Below, piece after piece: positions 1-7,322 of a stretch of DNA of 23,375 nucleotides. The DNA is taken from positions 1 to 23,375 of IMG/VR virus record IMGVR_UViG_3300028654_000491. The stretch is one strand, 5' to 3'. Made by a program: the position numbers and the translations under genes. The notes under the pieces were generated by a model that was not told the origin of the DNA, did no database searches, and was given only the letters and a program-made list of their open reading frames with translations. Every line of letters begins with the position of its first letter. Position 1 is the first letter of the stretch. The stretch is from a virus.

Positions 1-402
1 CCTATGGCTCATCAAAACTCCATTTTGCAAGACTAACCTTTCACCCAATCCCTGCACTACCTGAAATCCCATGCTGGCAGCAAAAAGCGTGACCGTATTA
101 ATGTGCCTGTTTAGGCCCCTAAACGCTTCCATTAGCTCAATTCCAGATTGAATCTCTCCACCGGGAGTGTTCATAAAAAGATAGATAGGCTTTGAAGATC
201 CGAAATATGTTCCCTTATCTAACTTCTTAGCCTTAGAAATTGCCTCTCCAACACTGTTACCGTCAATTACACCACCCAAAACCAAAGTATTATTCTTAGA
301 AAGAGTAATAACCCCATCCTTATCGGTTCCAGAGGCATTGCCATAAGAAAGCAACGCTAAAAACAAGAAAATTGCTACCCATGTGAATTTATTAAATTTC
401 AT
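1..402 (-). CDS. ClpP-like serine protease with signal peptide (C-terminus beyond window)
   Basis: This reading frame starts at ATG 402-400 and stays open to the window edge (134 codons visible). An AAAGGAG ribosome site lies just upstream, and the ATG overlaps the preceding stop (ATGA), so translation is probably coupled. Residues 1-24 form a Sec-type signal peptide: a Lys near the start, a run WVAIFLFLALL, then a small-residue region ending NASG. The rest looks like the ClpP/crotonase fold. NTPGGEIQSG matches the oxyanion-hole segment of ClpP, FAASMG carries the nucleophilic Ser, and LMSHR near the edge matches the catalytic His segment. Phage ClpP-type proteases are usually cytoplasmic prohead proteases, so the signal peptide is odd and suggests an envelope role. 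The third catalytic residue lies off the window. Confidence 0.7.
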   Translation of the reverse strand, partial: MKFNKFTWVAIFLFLALLSYGNASGTDKDGVITLSKNNTLVLGGVIDGNSVGEAISKAKKLDKGTYFGSSKPIYLFMNTPGGEIQSGIELMEAFRGLNRHINTVTLFAASMGFQVVQGLGERLVLQNGVLMSHR

Positions 403-1094
403 TTTTGCTCCTTTTGATTATTATCTATATCATATTTAGATTTTTCTAATTCTTTATCTTTCTCTGCCTGTCTATTGGCGTCAGCGTGCTGTTTTAGAAG
501 TTCTCCAATTGTGGCGCTTTTGGGGGTTATGGTAATTTTGTTATCGCCATCTCTTTCCATGGTTACGCCATCTCCAATATTTAGGCCAATGGGCGATTTG
601 CCTGAAGAGGATTTACCTGTACTGTCTAAATCATTAACTAATTCAATAGCTTTCATCAATTGTCCCACTTCTTTCAAATCCAAAGAATCCATCACGGTTT
701 CGTCATTGGTGGAAAGGTATCTGTTCAGTTTCCTCCCCAAACGCTTTTGATAGGCCTGTACCAAAAGTAGCATCCATTCCTGACTTTTGAGTTTAGAATC
801 TACAACTCTGTTCTTTATTTTTTCCAAACTTTCGTTTATGTATTCTTCTTTAACGGCATACCAATTGTTAGTGTGGGCAAGATACAAAACTATCACTTGC
901 TTTATCTCTAAAATAGCAGCTATTTGAGTATAAGTACTACCGCCCAAATACAAATCAAGCATTTGGAAAATATTAGAACTAGTTATCGCTCCTATGCCTG
1001 GAAGTCCATCCTCGATATATTGGGTTATCTTAGCCATCTCTTTTTCTGAGATGTCAGTCGTTTCTTTTAATACTACAGTAGGTAAATTACTCAT
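399..1094 (-). CDS. HTH DNA-binding protein, possible small terminase subunit
   Basis: This is a 231-aa protein. Residues about 40-80 look like a helix-turn-helix (STYTQIAAILEIKQVIVLYL followed by a Trp-Tyr pair), the arrangement seen in terminase small subunits and other phage DNA-binding proteins. The middle is rich in charged helix. The C-terminal third is low complexity with a Ser/Gly/Lys linker and ends in a Glu/Lys/Gln-rich tail. The start overlaps the stop of the 118-aa gene upstream, and the stop overlaps the start of the ClpP-like gene. A small-terminase role is an inference: the large terminase lies about 6 kb away on the other strand, whereas the two subunits are often adjacent. 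A transcription regulator is an alternative. Confidence 0.5.
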   Translation of the reverse strand: MSNLPTVVLKETTDISEKEMAKITQYIEDGLPGIGAITSSNIFQMLDLYLGGSTYTQIAAILEIKQVIVLYLAHTNNWYAVKEEYINESLEKIKNRVVDSKLKSQEWMLLLVQAYQKRLGRKLNRYLSTNDETVMDSLDLKEVGQLMKAIELVNDLDSTGKSSSGKSPIGLNIGDGVTMERDGDNKITITPKSATIGELLKQHADANRQAEKDKELEKSKYDIDNNQKEQK

Positions 1095-1447
1095 TCTTTA
1101 CTCTCATACACTGGTTTGGTATTAAAATATACCTTTAAGGTTACATCCTTCCAAAATAGGCTTCTTATGGCCGTTTCCAGTGCCAAAAATCTTTTATCTA
1201 CAAATGACTGATTTGATTCTTCATTTAGCGTTAAGTAATAAGCAATAAAAGACCTATGATTGATTTGTTTGCTTTTCTCATCTATAGCATGTCCTAGATC
1301 ATAATCTATTCTGACTACCTGGACATCATTGAAGAAAACAAATGGATAATTTTTGAGATTCTTCTCTTGAACTTCACTAATGCGGTTAGCTAAAATAGCC
1401 AACTGTGCCATTTCCTGCAACTTCTGTTTTAGTGTACTATCAGACAA
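1091..1447 (-). CDS. Hypothetical protein, 118 aa
   Basis: I do not recognise this protein. It is 118 aa, with a helical N-terminus (about residues 1-35, rich in Gln, Glu, Leu and Ala) followed by an apparently mixed alpha/beta region with several aromatic residues and a short acidic tail. It has no Cys pairs, membrane segment or signal peptide. Its start lies inside the end of the SbcD-like gene and its stop overlaps the start of the HTH gene, so it belongs to the same minus-strand operon and is probably translationally coupled. Its position next to a recombination nuclease hints at DNA metabolism, but nothing in the sequence proves that. Confidence 0.7.
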   Translation of the reverse strand: MSDSTLKQKLQEMAQLAILANRISEVQEKNLKNYPFVFFNDVQVVRIDYDLGHAIDEKSKQINHRSFIAYYLTLNEESNQSFVDKRFLALETAIRSLFWKDVTLKVYFNTKPVYESKE

Positions 1448-2420
1448 TGCCCATCTCCTTTGCTGACTTAAGCAATTCTTGCCTATCCATATCGGTTACA
1501 TAAAGATTAAGCAAAAAATCATCAAAACCCTTTCCGGCCTTTCTTTCAATTGTTTTCTTGGTATCGGTATATCGAGATCTCAATTGTGCTTTTCCCTTAA
1601 ATTTGTGTTTTTCCTTATCAATCCACATTGATGTGCCGATCATTTCTAATGTAACCCTGGCATTGGCCGGAATAGTCGGTTCTATTTCCCCTTCCTTGTA
1701 GGTCATACTGTAGATAGGCTTACAAACAGAAGAGGTATCGATAAACTCTTCTTTTATAATAAGCCCCGTATTGTCATCGTGCTCAACAAGCCACAAGCCC
1801 TTTTCTTCATTCGCATCAGAATTAGTTAACCATCTGGCTGTTCCTGGCAATATAACATTGCCAAATCTCTGCCTTTTGTGGATGTGTCCACCTATGATTA
1901 AAGGATAGTCCAATTTTGTTGGATCTACACCATTCGGTGCGTACATCCCGCTTTCATATTGACTGCCATCTATATCTTGATGGATTACCAAAATCTTAGC
2001 TCCATAATTTTTCAATCCATTAGCGACTTCAAGAAATTTTTCCTGATCATGCATATATGGAACGAATCCAAAAATACCATGAACTTGAGCGCTATCAATT
2101 ATGGAAAGATTCTTTTTCTTCATTAGCTGAAGTGTACTAAGCGCGTGGCTCTTATAGGCATCATTTCCAGAATTGGCCAAATCATGATTGCCGACCATGA
2201 CTATTAATTTCTGTGCTTCACTAAAAGTGTCTAGCCATTGTTTCCAGAATTCTAAGACTTCTGTTCTAACCACGGCAAAATTGTGAAATAGGTCGCCAAG
2301 AATAACGATCATATCTGGAGAATTCTTTATGGCAACATCCACCATAAAGCTCATTAGATTGTCAGACTCCTCTTCGTTAGAAACCTGAACATGCGGATCT
2401 CCTAGATATAAAACTTTCAA
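1440..2420 (-). CDS. SbcD/Mre11/T4 gp47-like exonuclease subunit
   Basis: This is a calcineurin-like metallophosphoesterase of the SbcD/Mre11 family, the nuclease half of a recombination complex that processes DNA ends. Counting from the TTG start at 2420, the metal-binding motifs are in canonical order: GDPH (D8, H10), GDLFH (D43), GNHD (N78, H79), VIHQD (H147) and GGHIH (H179, H181). The length of 326 aa fits T4 gp47. TTG 2420-2418 is chosen because an AAAGGAG site ends 7 bases before it. An upstream TTG at 2444 would put that site inside the gene and add a non-conserved leader. The ATPase partner (SbcC/gp46) is not in the window. The gene sits with a UvsW-like helicase and a sigma factor, as expected of a T4-like recombination and late-gene set. 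Confidence 0.88.
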   Translation of the reverse strand: MKVLYLGDPHVQVSNEEESDNLMSFMVDVAIKNSPDMIVILGDLFHNFAVVRTEVLEFWKQWLDTFSEAQKLIVMVGNHDLANSGNDAYKSHALSTLQLMKKKNLSIIDSAQVHGIFGFVPYMHDQEKFLEVANGLKNYGAKILVIHQDIDGSQYESGMYAPNGVDPTKLDYPLIIGGHIHKRQRFGNVILPGTARWLTNSDANEEKGLWLVEHDDNTGLIIKEEFIDTSSVCKPIYSMTYKEGEIEPTIPANARVTLEMIGTSMWIDKEKHKFKGKAQLRSRYTDTKKTIERKAGKGFDDFLLNLYVTDMDRQELLKSAKEMGIV

Positions 2421-2424
2421 ACAA

Positions 2425-2745
2425 TTACTCCTTTGGCGAAACAATAAACTCTACATGGACCAAATCAACGATAAGAAACGGCCCCTCTATGGCGTCGCAC
2501 TCCAATGTTTTTTGTGCCCACGCTTGAGTATGTAGGATTTCCTCCTTAATATACACTATAGAGCCCTTCTGTACAAGGGTGTTATCGGATAGCATTGCCT
2601 CAATCAAAACTTTAAGGCCCTTAAGGGCAAGTTTCTGGGAGATACTGGCAAAGCCATTCCGTTCTACCGCCTTAAGACTTTCCTTCTTATATGTCTCAAC
2701 AATCAATCTATTGTTAACTGATCTTTTCTTGCCGCCTATCATCAT
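2425..2745 (-). CDS. Hypothetical protein, 106 aa
   Basis: I do not recognise this protein. It is 106 aa: a basic N-terminus (GGKKRSVNNR), a helical middle, then a run of probable beta strands (GSIVYIKEEIL and GPFLIVDLVHVEFIV) suggesting a small beta-barrel-like C-terminal half. The ATG at 2745 overlaps the TGA of the sigma factor gene, and a second ATG follows at once; an AAAAGGAG site is well placed for either. The end runs into the ribosome site of the SbcD-like gene. I considered a GroES-type co-chaperonin because of the beta-rich end and the nearby chaperonin, but no GroES motif or mobile loop is convincing. Confidence 0.7.
   Translation of the reverse strand: MMIGGKKRSVNNRLIVETYKKESLKAVERNGFASISQKLALKGLKVLIEAMLSDNTLVQKGSIVYIKEEILHTQAWAQKTLECDAIEGPFLIVDLVHVEFIVSPKE
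2428..2434 (-). promoter_or_regulatory. Ribosome binding site that fixes the TTG start of the SbcD-like gene
   Basis: The minus strand reads AAAGGAG, followed by the TAA stop of the upstream gene and then TTG at 2420. The spacing of 7 bases is ideal and places the start immediately before the conserved KVLYLGDPH stretch. Confidence 0.7.
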
Positions 2746-3779
2746 ATTTTTACTCCTTTTAACTTCAAAATCTTTCTATTGATAAGTGGTAATTCTCTAG
2801 CTAAATCCAGCATTTGATTAGTGACTTCTTCTTGTATATATTCTTCCTCAATATCTTGATGGGGGTCCATGGTGAAACTGTATACGTTGAATCCTTCATC
2901 AGTATTGCTGTCTGTACTTACAGTACTAGCGGCATTCATCAATGAGTTCAACTCGCTAACATTAATTTTGGTCTTAGGAATACTTTTACCATCTAAGGCA
3001 TCTTCCTTAAACCCTTCCTTAACAGCTTCCGTCAATACCCTTACGTCATCTATACCCTTTCTACTTCTGAGAGTGTGAGCCTTATACAAAACTCTTTTGT
3101 CAGATGGATAAAAATGCAATACAGTTTCAGAGTAAGAGTCAATCAAATTCCCTACCATGCGACCTATGCAAACGCTGCGAAAAACGGGAGAATATGGGCC
3201 GCACCATTTGTCTACACCAGAAGCAAGTCCCATGGCGCAAATGCCGATCATATCGATAAGCGTCAGGTGTCCCTTGGGCGTTTTTCTGTAGAATAGCTTA
3301 GCCCTGTTTACCGCAAGAGGCATATTATTTTGAATCAATACGGTTCTAGCCTTGTCTACGCGATGATACAGCAATTCTGCCCTTTTGGGAAACGGTCCAA
3401 GCCAAGAATCCTTGATGAATTTGATTAGTTGAAAATTAATATTAAAAGTTTTAAGGGTTTCAATATCTTCTGCTTTAATGGCAGGGGTGATTTTTTTACT
3501 AAATGAAATAGCCGTTTCTCTAAAATAAGGTCTAGCACTCAAAATGTTCTTGTTTTGTACACAGATCTTTTGTAGAAATTTCTTATAAACTTCAGTAGCT
3601 TGTCGATATTTTAGGATAGTATCCTTAAATTTACTTTCCGCTTCTAACAATTCTTCTACTTGATCTTGCTGCGTGCTGCCGTCATTGTTGTTCTCTATAG
3701 CTCGCGTTATCTCACCAGCCAGTACGTAAAATGAATTGTCGAACCCATCTTGATATTTATGCTTGCTCATAAACATCAT
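2742..3779 (-). CDS. Phage RNA polymerase sigma factor (region 2; region 4 truncated)
   Basis: This 345-aa protein resembles sigma-70 region 2 at residues about 150-216. NNMPLAVNRAKLFYRK corresponds to the start of region 2.1, TLIDMIGICAMGLASGVDKW to the core-binding segment, and the following stretch to VGNLIDSY to the -10 recognition helix. The protein ends NRKILKLKGVKI, which looks like the first helix of region 4 and then stops, so the -35-reading HTH is absent. T4 gp55, the late sigma factor, likewise lacks region 4, which supports a role in late transcription. ATG 3779 is the outermost of three close Met codons and none has a strong ribosome site, so the true start may be a few codons later. 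The gene lies between the helicase and a 106-aa gene that it overlaps by ATGA. Confidence 0.8.
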   Translation of the reverse strand: MMFMSKHKYQDGFDNSFYVLAGEITRAIENNNDGSTQQDQVEELLEAESKFKDTILKYRQATEVYKKFLQKICVQNKNILSARPYFRETAISFSKKITPAIKAEDIETLKTFNINFQLIKFIKDSWLGPFPKRAELLYHRVDKARTVLIQNNMPLAVNRAKLFYRKTPKGHLTLIDMIGICAMGLASGVDKWCGPYSPVFRSVCIGRMVGNLIDSYSETVLHFYPSDKRVLYKAHTLRSRKGIDDVRVLTEAVKEGFKEDALDGKSIPKTKINVSELNSLMNAASTVSTDSNTDEGFNVYSFTMDPHQDIEEEYIQEEVTNQMLDLARELPLINRKILKLKGVKI

Positions 3780-3792
3780 ATATCACAGGATA

Positions 3793-5289
3793 TTATTTGG
3801 TGAGTTTTATATGTTTGATTTCCGATCCAGATCTATTATAGTAAGCGATTCTATTTTCTAGGTGACGGACCATAATATCCACGTCATAAACATTAAAATC
3901 GAAGATAACGCACTTTTCTTTTGGTATACATTTATCTTTCCAAGGATTATGTTTATAGAGCCTAACTGATCGTCCCACAGTTCCCTGCAAAGTTTTAATT
4001 TCCGAGGACCCTCCGACCCAATTAAAAGTGAAGTGATTAGCAAAAATATTCGTACCGGTGGCTATACAAGAGGTTCCTATTAGATTCAGAGCCTGAGCCT
4101 TATTAAATTTTTCAACGCTCTCAGCCGGATCTACTTTAGACAGACCAAGTTCTGAGAGTCTTTCCGCTTTCTTTTCACTGTGGGCTATTACCGTTGGTGC
4201 TCTAAGCAGTGGCAATAACATAGCAATTTGTTCTAATTCTTCAACCAAAATAAGGGTTTGCAACCCACGATCAGATTGAGCATTTGCAAATTTGGCTATA
4301 AAGGCACAGATATTACGATTTTTAAGAAAGTGCTTCCTCTTCATATCCAGAGCATCTTGCGTGTAATAGTTGGGATTTGAAGATTCCACATTTACGATGC
4401 GATATTCGTGTGGACATATGTAACCACCCTCTACGGCTTGTTGGGTAGTTAAAGTGTGTACAGTTTGGCCTATAATCGCCTGTAATAGCTTTTCTGCACC
4501 ATCCCCTCTGGTTTGGGTGCCTGAGAAGAAGAAACGATAGGGAATGGCTGCCAAGACTCCAAAGCACATCTCTTCCAAAGTCTCCGCGCCAAACGTATGG
4601 CTTTCATCTGCTAAAAGCATATCTAGGTTAGAAAAAAATTTCCATTCCTCAGTATCACGAACTATGTTGACTAAAGAATCTCCGATACAAATTGTAAACT
4701 TCTTATCCAACTTTTTCTTTCCAGCCCCAAATGTGCCGACCATTCCCTTGCCAAAATGATATTCAAACTTTTCTAATAGTTCGTTGAATATACTTTTAGA
4801 AGGAGCCACAATAGCAGTACGAAATCCTGTTTCTCTACATAATTTCAATAAGATAGCAGATTTACCAGATCCAGTGCAAAGCTCTACGTTGCCATGTTTT
4901 ACCTCTAATAGTTTCCCCCAACTTTCTTCTTGGTATGGGTATAATTCAAAAGGTAAGGGTTTTTTCCATGCAACTTTCTTTGGTGTGGGGTAAACGATTT
5001 TATTATCAATTTCTAAATTAAATCCAGTAAGATATGGAATGCTACCAGGGTAAATATGAGGTTGATTTTCTCCAAAAACCAAAATCCTTTTGGCCTTCCT
5101 TTTTAGGGTTTCAATATTGGCCATCCATTTTTCTTTATCTTTATTCCTGGCCCAATGGTTATTATATAACCTCTTAATATCATGAACTATTGAGGTATTA
5201 GTAAACGTAAGTTCCTTGCGTAGTCGTACCAATTCTTCATCAGTGCTATCGATAAATGCGCAGGTGGGATTTGATATGGTAATTTTCAT
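3793..5289 (-). CDS. UvsW-like superfamily 2 DNA helicase
   Basis: This 498-aa protein has the SF2 helicase motifs in order: a Q-like YPYQ (about 117-120), Walker A TGSGKS (139-144), VAPSKS motif Ia (161-166), DESH Walker B (228-231), FSGT motif III (255-258), IGTSCIATGTN motif V (404-414) and QGTVGRSVR motif VI (435-443). The residues before the helicase core (about 1-110) resemble the DNA-binding N-terminal part of T4 UvsW, an RNA:DNA and branched-DNA helicase used in recombination-dependent replication. It is the first gene of the minus-strand operon. The 59-bp gap to the divergent chaperonin gene must hold promoters for both. The ribosome site before ATG 5289 is weak. Confidence 0.88.
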   Translation of the reverse strand: MKITISNPTCAFIDSTDEELVRLRKELTFTNTSIVHDIKRLYNNHWARNKDKEKWMANIETLKRKAKRILVFGENQPHIYPGSIPYLTGFNLEIDNKIVYPTPKKVAWKKPLPFELYPYQEESWGKLLEVKHGNVELCTGSGKSAILLKLCRETGFRTAIVAPSKSIFNELLEKFEYHFGKGMVGTFGAGKKKLDKKFTICIGDSLVNIVRDTEEWKFFSNLDMLLADESHTFGAETLEEMCFGVLAAIPYRFFFSGTQTRGDGAEKLLQAIIGQTVHTLTTQQAVEGGYICPHEYRIVNVESSNPNYYTQDALDMKRKHFLKNRNICAFIAKFANAQSDRGLQTLILVEELEQIAMLLPLLRAPTVIAHSEKKAERLSELGLSKVDPAESVEKFNKAQALNLIGTSCIATGTNIFANHFTFNWVGGSSEIKTLQGTVGRSVRLYKHNPWKDKCIPKEKCVIFDFNVYDVDIMVRHLENRIAYYNRSGSEIKHIKLTK

Positions 5290-5317
5290 TTGTCATAAGA
5301 GTATATCGTAGCCATAT

Positions 5318-5326
5318 GATATAAGC
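5318..5326 (+). promoter_or_regulatory. Candidate (late-type) promoter element upstream of the chaperonin
   Basis: GATATAAGC lies 23 bases before the chaperonin ATG in the only gap between two divergent operons. A similar TATATAAGG lies 27 bases before the endolysin ATG at 19501. A phage sigma without region 4 would read only a -10-like box, as T4 late sigma reads TATAAATA. A conventional alternative, TTGTCA (5290-5295) and TATGAT (5315-5320), has an over-long 19-bp spacer. Two examples are weak evidence. Confidence 0.3.
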
Positions 5327-5348
5327 AAGTATCAGAAAAGAGGTATTC

Positions 5349-7121
5349 ATGTCATATCGTAAGGCTAAAACAAGTCCCAAAATGTTTGAGACTGACCAGA
5401 AAAAACTTCAATCAATAGTTCTTAAAACAATGAAAAGGGTTAGCGACGCTGTTGGAAGTAGTTTAGGACCTTGCGGAAAGTTGACAACGATTGAAAGCGA
5501 TTATCCTGGAATTAGCAATACGATTACTAAAGATGGTGTAACTATATTCAAATCTCTAGGAGATCAAAATGCTTATGCACACCTAATCATTGAAACAGCT
5601 AGAGATGTGGCCACCAGAACGGCTTCAGAAGTTGGAGATGGTACTACTACGGCTACTATTTTGTCGTATAGTATTATTGAAAATCTTTTCGATTTTTGCG
5701 AAAAAAATCCTAAATATAGTCCGCAGAAAGCTACCCGCAGGATTAGAAAAGTGGTTAACGATATTTTGTTGCCATTTATTGAATCTAAAACCATCAAAAT
5801 TACGGAAGAAAATAAACAACTACTCAAGATGGTAGCGCAAATCAGCGCTAATGGCGATTCTGAAATGGCAGATGCAGTAATCAAAGCCTTTGAAGAGATT
5901 GGTTTCGGAGAAAGTTCCCACATTACAATTCGACAACTTAGTGGAAAACCAAATTATGTCGTAGAGAGGATTGATGGATTTCCAATTCCCATAGGGTTTG
6001 AGGAATCTATTGGAAAACTACACACAGCTTTTATTAACGATCAAGCAAACCAACGCGCTTTCCTGGAGAAGCCCCTATTTCTTCTTTATGATGGTCACAT
6101 TAATGATCTCCTTATGTTTATGCCTTTGCTAGACGGTCTTGGTAAGAAATATGTAGAGGAAGGGAACTCAGATTACAAGAATCTGGTCATCGTCTGTCAT
6201 GGATTTAGCGAAAATGTTTTGACACAGCTTGCGTTTAACTTTTCCAATCCAAATACCTTGAATGTCTTGCCGTTAATTACACCGATGGCACAATTTTTGA
6301 ATAGCCAAACACATTTTCTGCACGATCTTGCAGCCTTTACTGGCGCCAAAGTTTTTGGATTGAGAGAACAGATTGGAAATGCAACTTTGGAAGATTTGGG
6401 TAGAGGAATGGAAAGTTTTGAGGCTTATCGCTTTCGAAGCACTGTTATTGGCGATCCAGATCCCATGAATGTGGAGGTCAGGGCAGAAGAACTTAAAACA
6501 ATGATGAAAAATGCCGAAAGTGCGGCAGAAAAAATCATGCTAGAAGAGCGCTTGGGAAAAATTACCAATGGCATCGCCAAACTTACTATTTTTGGTGGTT
6601 CTAACGGAGAGCTAAAAGAGGCTCACGACCGCTGTGAAGATGCTGTTTGTGCTGTCCGCTCAGCTATTATTCATGGTGCCGTTCCTGGTGGTTGCAGGCT
6701 TGCTATTGATATGGTTATGAAACTTTCTTCAGAATTTCCTGAAGGCGATCCGGCTAGTGAAGTTTTGATAAAAGCTTTACTTGCGCTTCCCCATAAGTTA
6801 CTTGACAATGCTGGTTACCATAAAGAAGAAATCAATGATATTATGGCCAGACTTATAGAAGATAGAGAATCCGTATATGATGTTGAAAACCAAGTATTTG
6901 GAAAGGCTGAAGAGTTGGGCCTTCTAGATGCAGCAAAGGCAGTATCAGAATCATTGAGTAATGCAGTTAGTATAGCCAGTGTGCTTGGTACTATGGGCGG
7001 AATTGTAGCCTATCCTAGAGATGATGCCTTTGAAAGATCAGAAGCGCGTGCCGACGCTGAATATGGAAGAGCTGTAGACAACCCGGAACAGTATAAGAAC
7101 GAAGCCAACGAACGGACGTAA
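5349..7121 (+). CDS. Phage GroEL-like chaperonin
   Basis: This 590-aa group I-type chaperonin is longer than bacterial GroEL (about 548 aa). The equatorial nucleotide site is intact: LGPCGK near 39-44, TKDGVTI near 60-66, and EVGDGTTTAT at 94-103 with D97 equivalent to GroEL D87. The second ATPase aspartate lies in CEDAV (D431, GroEL D398), 16 residues before GAVPGG, as in GroEL. The apical-domain match is looser, but LAAFTGAKVF fits the GroEL segment LATLTGG-type. There is no GGM tail. No co-chaperonin gene is recognisable here, as in other large phages whose chaperonins may work without GroES or borrow the host's. It has a GAGGT ribosome site and heads the packaging and head operon, so capsid or terminase folding is the likely job. 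Confidence 0.93.
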   Translation: MSYRKAKTSPKMFETDQKKLQSIVLKTMKRVSDAVGSSLGPCGKLTTIESDYPGISNTITKDGVTIFKSLGDQNAYAHLIIETARDVATRTASEVGDGTTTATILSYSIIENLFDFCEKNPKYSPQKATRRIRKVVNDILLPFIESKTIKITEENKQLLKMVAQISANGDSEMADAVIKAFEEIGFGESSHITIRQLSGKPNYVVERIDGFPIPIGFEESIGKLHTAFINDQANQRAFLEKPLFLLYDGHINDLLMFMPLLDGLGKKYVEEGNSDYKNLVIVCHGFSENVLTQLAFNFSNPNTLNVLPLITPMAQFLNSQTHFLHDLAAFTGAKVFGLREQIGNATLEDLGRGMESFEAYRFRSTVIGDPDPMNVEVRAEELKTMMKNAESAAEKIMLEERLGKITNGIAKLTIFGGSNGELKEAHDRCEDAVCAVRSAIIHGAVPGGCRLAIDMVMKLSSEFPEGDPASEVLIKALLALPHKLLDNAGYHKEEINDIMARLIEDRESVYDVENQVFGKAEELGLLDAAKAVSESLSNAVSIASVLGTMGGIVAYPRDDAFERSEARADAEYGRAVDNPEQYKNEANERT

Positions 7122-7127
7122 TCTTTA

Positions 7128-7322
7128 ATGAATACGATAAGATGGCTGAAAAGATTAAAATGTAGACTAGGCTATCATGATTACAAAAGGACACCGTATG
7201 TTGTATACGATGATCGTTTCGAACCTTCGTGCATAGAATATGAATCTATGAAATGCCGAAATTGCACTGACGCGGTACTGTATAATGGATTGTTCAAATC
7301 TCACAGAATTAGAAAAAACTGA
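7128..7322 (+). CDS. Small Cys/His protein, hypothetical
   Basis: This 64-aa basic protein has a short N-terminal helix (NTIRWLKRLKCRLGYHDY) and a MKCRNC pair in its C-terminal half. Together with C12, H17 and C35 these could bind one zinc. Similar tiny phage proteins with a LGxHD segment and a later CxxC exist, but I cannot name a family with certainty. It starts 7 bases after the chaperonin stop and overlaps the start of the terminase gene by 38 bases in another frame. The ribosome site is weak. Confidence 0.55.
   Translation: MNTIRWLKRLKCRLGYHDYKRTPYVVYDDRFEPSCIEYESMKCRNCTDAVLYNGLFKSHRIRKN

Noticed and set aside
2425-2745. 106-aa protein as a GroES-type co-chaperonin partner of the chaperonin
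   Set aside because: No recognisable GroES strand pattern, mobile loop or roof motif; the beta-rich end alone is not enough.
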